From Elusimicrobia bacterium RIFCSPLOWO2_01_FULL_59_12 (GTDB lineage Bacteria; Elusimicrobiota; Elusimicrobia; 2-01-FULL-59-12): 9,657 bases of DNA. Every line of letters begins with the position of its first letter. The first letter of the stretch is position 1. Positions 6,370 to 9,657 of this stretch are shown here, in pieces. The notes under the pieces were generated by a model. It saw nothing but the letters and a program-made list of their open reading frames with translations, was not told where the DNA came from and did not search any database. The position numbers were made by a program, and so were the translations under genes. Where the stretch lies: assembly GCA_001800075.1 (NCBI GenBank), contig MGUR01000045.1, forward strand, positions 1 through 9,657, given 5' to 3'.

Positions 6370-6655
6370 GAAGATTGATTTCAGCGACATCGCGGAATGG
6401 ACCCCGGAGGACTTCTCACGGGCGCGGCGTTCCAAGCCGGAAGAACGCGCCCGCTTTCGAGCGGCGTTCATCAAGACGTTCGGGCATCCTCCGCCCAGAC
6501 GGGGGCCGATTCCCAAGCCGTCCTCCGAGCGATACGTGGGGACCTATATCAAACTGCATCCGAAAGCCATTGAATGGGCCAAACGTGAGGCCAAACGGCG
6601 GGGCGTCGGGTATCAGACGGTCATTAACGAGACGCTCCTGCATAGAGCCGCTTAA
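6350..6655 (+). CDS. brnA: BrnA family antitoxin
   Basis: A 101-residue partner of the preceding toxin (PF14384, BrnA-like). The N-terminal half (IDFSDIAEWTPEDFSRARR, about 9-27) is charged and is expected to wrap the toxin. The C-terminal part (about 61-101) has the short strand YVGTYIKLHPKAIEWAKREA and the helix GVGYQTVINETLLHRA typical of the ribbon-helix-helix DNA-binding end. A strong ribosome site, AAAGGAG, lies 6 nt before the ATG inside the brnT coding sequence. This contrasts with the leaderless toxin start and would favour antitoxin synthesis. It presumably represses the operon through the dyad at 6101-6120. At about 100 residues it is a normal length for the family. Confidence 0.85.
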   Translation: MQQPKDKKIDFSDIAEWTPEDFSRARRSKPEERARFRAAFIKTFGHPPPRRGPIPKPSSERYVGTYIKLHPKAIEWAKREAKRRGVGYQTVINETLLHRAA

Positions 6656-6690
6656 CATCCGGGCGCCTCTGTTGCCCTCCTCTTTGCTCC

Positions 6691-6801
6691 ATGGCCTGGG
6701 GCATCTTCTTCGACTTCCAAAAAACCAAACCCTACGACGGCTCCTGCCTCAAATACGCCATCGACCAACAATTAGAGACGAACTTTTTTGTAGGAGTTTA
6801 G
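6691..6801 (+). other. Possible 36-codon ORF or gene remnant
   Basis: An ATG at 6691 opens 36 codons ending with TAG at 6799-6801, in the 142-bp gap between brnA and the convergent minus-strand pair. The product would begin MAWGIFFDFQKTKPYDG. There is no ribosome site, and no family is recognised. Base composition is richer in A/T than the flanks. It could be the scar of a lost gene in this island or chance. Confidence 0.2.
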
Positions 6802-7079
6802 GCGGCTCTACGCGAAGGTAAGGGGGTTGTAGGATCCAAACCGAGAACTACGCGCCAATAGCCCCACGAACGTGGGTCGAACAGGCCGGCAGGAGCGTGT
6901 TGGATGGCTAGTCGGAAGGCCGCTTCATCAAAATACCGCTTCGTAGCGATGACGTCCTCCATCCTCCCATAAACCATGACATGCGCCAGGAATAAGTCGG
7001 GGTGTTCGAGCGTATAGTCCACAGGTTCAAACCAAACGACGCGGCGGGCGATCGGGGCCAGTTCAGCAGGAACGTTCAT
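6798..7079 (-). CDS. Small protein paired with AbiEii-type nucleotidyltransferase, function unknown
   Basis: A 93-residue soluble protein with no assigned function. It begins MNVPAELAPIARRVVWFEP, has a middle HVMVYGRMEDVIATKRYFDE, and a C-terminal signature APAGLFDPRSWGYWRVVLGL ending in PLPSRR. No membrane segment, signal peptide, helix-turn-helix or catalytic motif is evident. From memory, short proteins with this start and the DPRSWAYW-type motif commonly sit next to AbiEii-like nucleotidyltransferases, so it is probably a dedicated partner and perhaps an antitoxin. It overlaps the upstream gene by ATGA and must be co-translated with it. In AbiE systems the antitoxin (AbiEi) comes first and carries a winged helix; here the order is reversed and the partner is unrelated. 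Confidence 0.8.
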   Translation of the reverse strand: MNVPAELAPIARRVVWFEPVDYTLEHPDLFLAHVMVYGRMEDVIATKRYFDEAAFRLAIQHAPAGLFDPRSWGYWRVVLGLDPTTPLPSRRAA

Positions 7080-7756
7080 GACCAGAGCCCTTCATCCAGT
7101 CGCTTAAACGGGCCGGACCGTTCCGTCAATTGAGTTAGATTCACTCCGCGGACGGCCCTGTGCAGGCGCTCTTTGGCGTCGGACGCAAGGCGGGCCACAT
7201 CGCCCTCCTCAAAGTACGCGAGCGCTTTGAGGCTGATCAATGGATTGAATCCTGATCCATAAACCGCCCTGGCGGCCGAAAGAGCGGCCGCCAGGTCAAT
7301 TCCCTGCTGCAAAAGTACGTCTAAATCAAAATAATCTTTATAAACGGCCCGTTGCCAGAGGGCTTTGAGTTTGGTCGCGGCCAAATCGAGAAGGGACGCG
7401 ACGAACAGGCCGTTATCCGGGCAACGATCGGGGTCTTCCACACGTTTTAAGTCGAGCCCTCCAAAAAAAGAGATTTTGACAGGGCCCCCGCGATCGACCT
7501 CGCACGTGAGGGTATTAGGCTCGGCCTGAATCGGGGCGGCGCCTCGCAAGAAGGGAACCGCGCGCAGCAATTTATCCGGATCAAGAAGCTGGGAGGAAAA
7601 GAAATCGAAATCCACGGATTCTCGGTGCGCGAGGCGCACGCTGATGGCTGTGCCACCGTAAAGAACGAAGCGCGGCCCCACCTGCCCCAGCTCCGCCCAA
7701 AGTTCTCTTTGAGCCGCCGGAAGTTTGTCCAGCTTTGGTTTTATCGTCTGAAACAC
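7076..7756 (-). CDS. AbiEii/AbiGii-type nucleotidyltransferase
   Basis: A 226-residue member of the AbiEii/AbiGii toxin family (DUF1814, PF08843). These proteins belong to the DNA polymerase beta-type nucleotidyltransferases; the studied ones act in abortive infection or as toxins, in some cases by modifying tRNA. The catalytic signature is visible as YGGTAISVRLAHR (33-45) followed by VDFDFF, giving GG at 34-35 and acidic residues D49 and D51. The later DLAATKLKALWQR...KDYFDLDVLL segment matches the conserved lysine and K/RDyxD region. Length is slightly short for the family. The start is GTG at 7756; there is no good ribosome site, while an extended -10 (TGG-TAAAAT) ends 5 nt before it. It forms an operon with the small overlapping gene downstream. 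Whether it acts as a toxin here is inference. Confidence 0.85.
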   Translation of the reverse strand: MFQTIKPKLDKLPAAQRELWAELGQVGPRFVLYGGTAISVRLAHRESVDFDFFSSQLLDPDKLLRAVPFLRGAAPIQAEPNTLTCEVDRGGPVKISFFGGLDLKRVEDPDRCPDNGLFVASLLDLAATKLKALWQRAVYKDYFDLDVLLQQGIDLAAALSAARAVYGSGFNPLISLKALAYFEEGDVARLASDAKERLHRAVRGVNLTQLTERSGPFKRLDEGLWS

Positions 7757-7761
7757 GTCTC

Positions 7762-7770
7762 ATTTTACCA
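7762..7770 (-). promoter_or_regulatory. Extended -10 promoter of the AbiEii-like pair
   Basis: Read on the minus strand, TGGTAAAAT (7770 down to 7762) is an extended -10 element (TGn-TAAAAT). It ends 5 nt before the GTG at 7756, so the start point should fall on or beside the start codon. No -35 is present at 16-18 bp; TTGATC (7784-7779) is only 11 bp away. Extended -10 promoters can work without a -35. Confidence 0.45.
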
Positions 7771-7804
7771 CAATAAGCGATCAAGGCCCAGGGCCCTTTG
7801 GGGG

Positions 7805-7834
7805 TTGATTTCGGGGGCCCGGCGGAGGTAGGAT
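7805..7834 (+). promoter_or_regulatory. Candidate promoter of the HTH-Fn3 gene
   Basis: TTGATT (7805-7810), 18 bp, TAGGAT (7829-7834), ending 7 nt before the ATG at 7842. This again predicts a leaderless start. A competing reading is that GGAGGT (7824-7829) is a ribosome site 12 nt from the ATG, which is longer than usual. The two readings cannot both hold for the same transcript. Confidence 0.4.
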
Positions 7835-7841
7835 ATCGGCC

Positions 7842-9317
7842 ATGGCGGAGGATCCTACCACCCTGGGGTCAGAGTCCAAGGCGCTGGAAGCGCTGAAAGT
7901 CCGGGTCAACGATCCCGCCTGCCCGCCCTTAACCCTCGCCCGCCAAGCCAAAGCGCATCTCATAGCCTATCCTCAATCCATTGAGCAATTGGCCGCAAAG
8001 CTGGGGAAATCACGGCCTTGGCTTTCTCAGCTGCTCGGATTTTTGGACCTCCCAGAGGAAGTCCTGGCGAAAGCCGAGGCGGAAAAGGCCGGTTTCTATG
8101 AGCTTCAGCAGCTCCGGACCGCCAACCCATCCGCAAAAAACAAAACTAACGCCACTAACGGTGTCACTAACGCTCCCACGAACGCCACTAACGCCGGCAC
8201 TAACGCCACGAACGGCCCCACTAACGCCACGAACGTTAGTGAAAATAACGAAACTAACGCCACTAACACCCCCACTAACGCCCCTAGCCCGGGATATCCC
8301 CTGTTGCGGGACACCGTCAACGCCGTTGCCCACCTCGTTTTCTTCTGGGCCAAAGACTCCAAGCTTGGCGAGCTGGCTGAGCAGTGGGCGCTGCGCCTGC
8401 AGTTGACCGGCTGGGCGCGGGGGGTAGGCATCCTGCTTCTTTGGGGTCTGGCGGGGTATGGGAGCTGGCATCTGGTGCGCGAGATCCGGGCGCGCGCCCC
8501 TGTGTGGGTTTCACGTGGGCAAGCGGCAGGCCGGGGTCCCGCAAGCTTCTTGGCCGCGCCGGCTCCCCAATTGACCGGCCAGCGCTGGATTTCGGGGCAC
8601 CGGCTGGAGCTTCATTGGAACCCTGCCGGCGCCAACCATCGCTACCGGATTTACCGGGCTTCTGAAAATGGGAAACACATGCGGCCCCTGGCCCAGGAGG
8701 ACGTCAGGACGCCCGGCGCGATCGTGCAAGTCAGCAAGGTGCGGGGAAAAGTATTTTTGAGCGTGACCGCGATCAATCCGCAAGATGAAGAAAGCGCTTA
8801 TTCCGCGCCCGTGGAATTTGATCCACTGCCGGTGAACGATCAAGACAGCGTGGAACCCCTGCCGCTTGAAGGAACGCCGCTGCCCGCCGTTGCCGGTCCG
8901 GCTTCGGAGCTCAAAGCTCAGGCCAAAAAAGCAGGCGCGCCCGGCGCGCAGCCCAAAGCTCCCGGCGCCGCGTTGGCGCCGCCTTCCGAAGTCCACATCG
9001 ACATTCTCACGCCCGACCTCATCCGGCTCAGCTGGCGGGCCGTCTCCAAGGAGGCCCGCTACAACGTGTACTCGTCCGGTTCGCGCCGGCTGACGGCCTT
9101 GCGCAAAGAAAATACAAGCCCGCTGAAATCCAACCTGGTGGATTGGACGCCCGAGACCGGCCTGGAGCGCTACTGGGTTGTGGTGACCACGCTGGACGCG
9201 CAGGACCGGGAAAGCGTTTACTCCGAAGCCATCGAAGTGGTGCGCCATCCGGAAAAGTCCGGCCCGAGCGCCGCCGACGAAGCGGCCGGCGCCCTGCGCA
9301 AAGTTCTCCCTTGGTGA
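7842..9317 (+). CDS. Membrane protein with ParB-like HTH, Thr-Asn repeat linker and two Fn3-like domains
   Basis: A 491-residue protein of unusual architecture; I do not recognise a named family for the whole. Residues 30-75 resemble the helix-turn-helix of ParB/KorB proteins (SIEQLAAKLGKSRPWLSQLL then LDLPEEVL). Residues 102-146 are a low-complexity linker with twelve Thr-Asn pairs. A helical stretch (about 150-185) precedes a single membrane span (about 194-212, VGILLLWGLAGYGSWHLV). Then come two beta-rich domains resembling fibronectin type III (about 243-330 and 384-470), both with YRIY/YNVY strands and an ending SAYSAPVEF or SVYSEAIEV, joined by a Pro/Ala-rich spacer (about 340-382). The plan is like RodZ or ToxR: DNA- or protein-binding head inside, sensing domains outside. 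The positive-inside rule does not help, since arginines crowd the C-terminal side of the span. It overlaps the next gene by GTGA. Function is open. Confidence 0.85.
   Translation: MAEDPTTLGSESKALEALKVRVNDPACPPLTLARQAKAHLIAYPQSIEQLAAKLGKSRPWLSQLLGFLDLPEEVLAKAEAEKAGFYELQQLRTANPSAKNKTNATNGVTNAPTNATNAGTNATNGPTNATNVSENNETNATNTPTNAPSPGYPLLRDTVNAVAHLVFFWAKDSKLGELAEQWALRLQLTGWARGVGILLLWGLAGYGSWHLVREIRARAPVWVSRGQAAGRGPASFLAAPAPQLTGQRWISGHRLELHWNPAGANHRYRIYRASENGKHMRPLAQEDVRTPGAIVQVSKVRGKVFLSVTAINPQDEESAYSAPVEFDPLPVNDQDSVEPLPLEGTPLPAVAGPASELKAQAKKAGAPGAQPKAPGAALAPPSEVHIDILTPDLIRLSWRAVSKEARYNVYSSGSRRLTALRKENTSPLKSNLVDWTPETGLERYWVVVTTLDAQDRESVYSEAIEVVRHPEKSGPSAADEAAGALRKVLPW
8145..8282. repeat. In-gene ACT-AAC repeat array with 9/12-bp spacing
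   Basis: Twelve units of ACT-AAC (nine) or ACG-AAC (three) start at 8145, 8154, 8166, 8178, 8187, 8199, 8208, 8220, 8229, 8253, 8262 and 8274. Steps are 9 or 12 bp, mostly combining to 21 bp. The array encodes residues 102-147 of the HTH-Fn3 protein. One interruption (8228-8241, CACGAACGTTAGTG) is a near-palindrome containing the inverted unit. All Thr codons I could find in the rest of this gene are ACC, ACG or one ACA, never ACT, so the array stands apart at the DNA level. Confidence 0.85.
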
Positions 9318-9657
9318 CGGGGCGCTTGGCACCGTCATCCCCGCAGGCCCCCGGCTTCCATGGCCTGCCGGCCGCCAGGCCATCCGCCGGGGTGACGGCC
9401 TTGGCGTTTCTTCTGCTGCTGTCTCCCGCTCATGCCGTGATGCAGGAAGTGGTCCCCGGCCAAAAACCCGGATCAACTCAGAGTTCATCGGCGCGAAAAG
9501 ATTCCTGGCGGCGCGGCGTGGAGGCTTATCTGGGCCCTTCGGCGCTCAAGGGGCAGGTCGGCGTGGGTTTGGGGATGCGAAAACCGATCGGGAAAAAGTT
9601 GATTCTCGAATGGGGAGCCGTTCTGCCGCACCCGGTGGCGGGCTACGCCGGTGATTC
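9314..9657 (+). CDS. Secreted, possibly outer-membrane, protein, 3' partial
   Basis: The frame stays open from 9314 to the right edge, giving at least 114 codons. A GTG at 9314 overlaps the stop of the HTH-Fn3 gene (GTGA), implying coupling; a second GTG at 9392 would give a tight secretion signal starting MTALAFLLLLSPAHA. With either start a hydrophobic core followed by SPAHA-V fits a signal-peptidase I site, with the mature protein beginning near VMQEVVPG. After a Ser-rich, charged stretch come alternating segments, GVEAYLGPSALKGQVGVGLG and KKLILEWGAVLPHP, that look like the strands of an outer-membrane beta-barrel. The family is not recognisable from this much. Its link to the preceding membrane protein suggests a joint envelope function. 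Confidence 0.7.
   Translation, partial: MTGRLAPSSPQAPGFHGLPAARPSAGVTALAFLLLLSPAHAVMQEVVPGQKPGSTQSSSARKDSWRRGVEAYLGPSALKGQVGVGLGMRKPIGKKLILEWGAVLPHPVAGYAGD

Noticed and set aside
7784..7812. GGGCCC-rich palindromes in the divergent gap before the HTH-Fn3 gene
   Set aside because: Short GC palindromes are expected by chance in this composition and no consistent stem or operator layout emerges.
8145..8282. CRISPR array or tRNA-like repeat at the ACT-AAC array
   Set aside because: Units are only 9-12 bp, have no spacers of 25-40 bp, and lie within an intact coding frame.

Overview
This is a GC-rich bacterial window with tightly packed genes. A partial gene for a secreted, probably outer-membrane, protein at the right edge suggests a Gram-negative (diderm) host. 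Nothing here fixes the taxon. Lineages often known only from metagenomes, such as Elusimicrobiota, Omnitrophota or Nitrospirota, are guesses only.

Left part (1-3830): the 3' part of a membrane-anchored GGDEF diguanylate cyclase is followed by a single-domain universal stress protein. The stress-protein gene has a clear promoter and a near-perfect palindrome at about -42. Convergent to it is a two-gene minus-strand operon, an AI-2E/PerM-family membrane protein followed by a DASS (SLC13) anion transporter, joined by an ATGA overlap.

Middle (3859-6018): a Cu(I)-type P1B ATPase (CopA-like) carries a short N-terminal Cys/His metal-binding domain in place of the usual HMA domains. It diverges from the AI-2E operon across only 31 bp, where two opposite -10 boxes lie almost back to back.

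Accessory segment (6019-7800): it opens with a REP/MITE-like hairpin and a 16-bp tandem duplication. A BrnT/BrnA type II toxin-antitoxin pair follows, with a good promoter and an operator-like dyad. After a short poorly coding stretch comes a minus-strand pair, an AbiEii-type nucleotidyltransferase and a small uncharacterised partner. This looks like a small defence or toxin-antitoxin cluster.

Right part (7842-9657): the most unusual gene of the window encodes an N-terminal ParB-like helix-turn-helix, a Thr-Asn repeat linker, one membrane span and two fibronectin-III-like domains. The linker is also a striking DNA-level repeat: ACT-AAC units in a 9/12-bp rhythm, using a Thr codon not seen in the rest of the gene. 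It overlaps by GTGA with a partial gene for a secreted, possibly outer-membrane, protein.

A theme crosses the window. Five genes (perM-like, copA, brnT, abiEii-like and the HTH-Fn3 gene) have plausible -10 boxes ending 5-8 nt before the start codon, four of them with no Shine-Dalgarno sequence and the fifth (HTH-Fn3) with a rival one 12 nt away. That is the layout expected for leaderless mRNAs. The usp and brnA genes, in contrast, have strong Shine-Dalgarno sequences.
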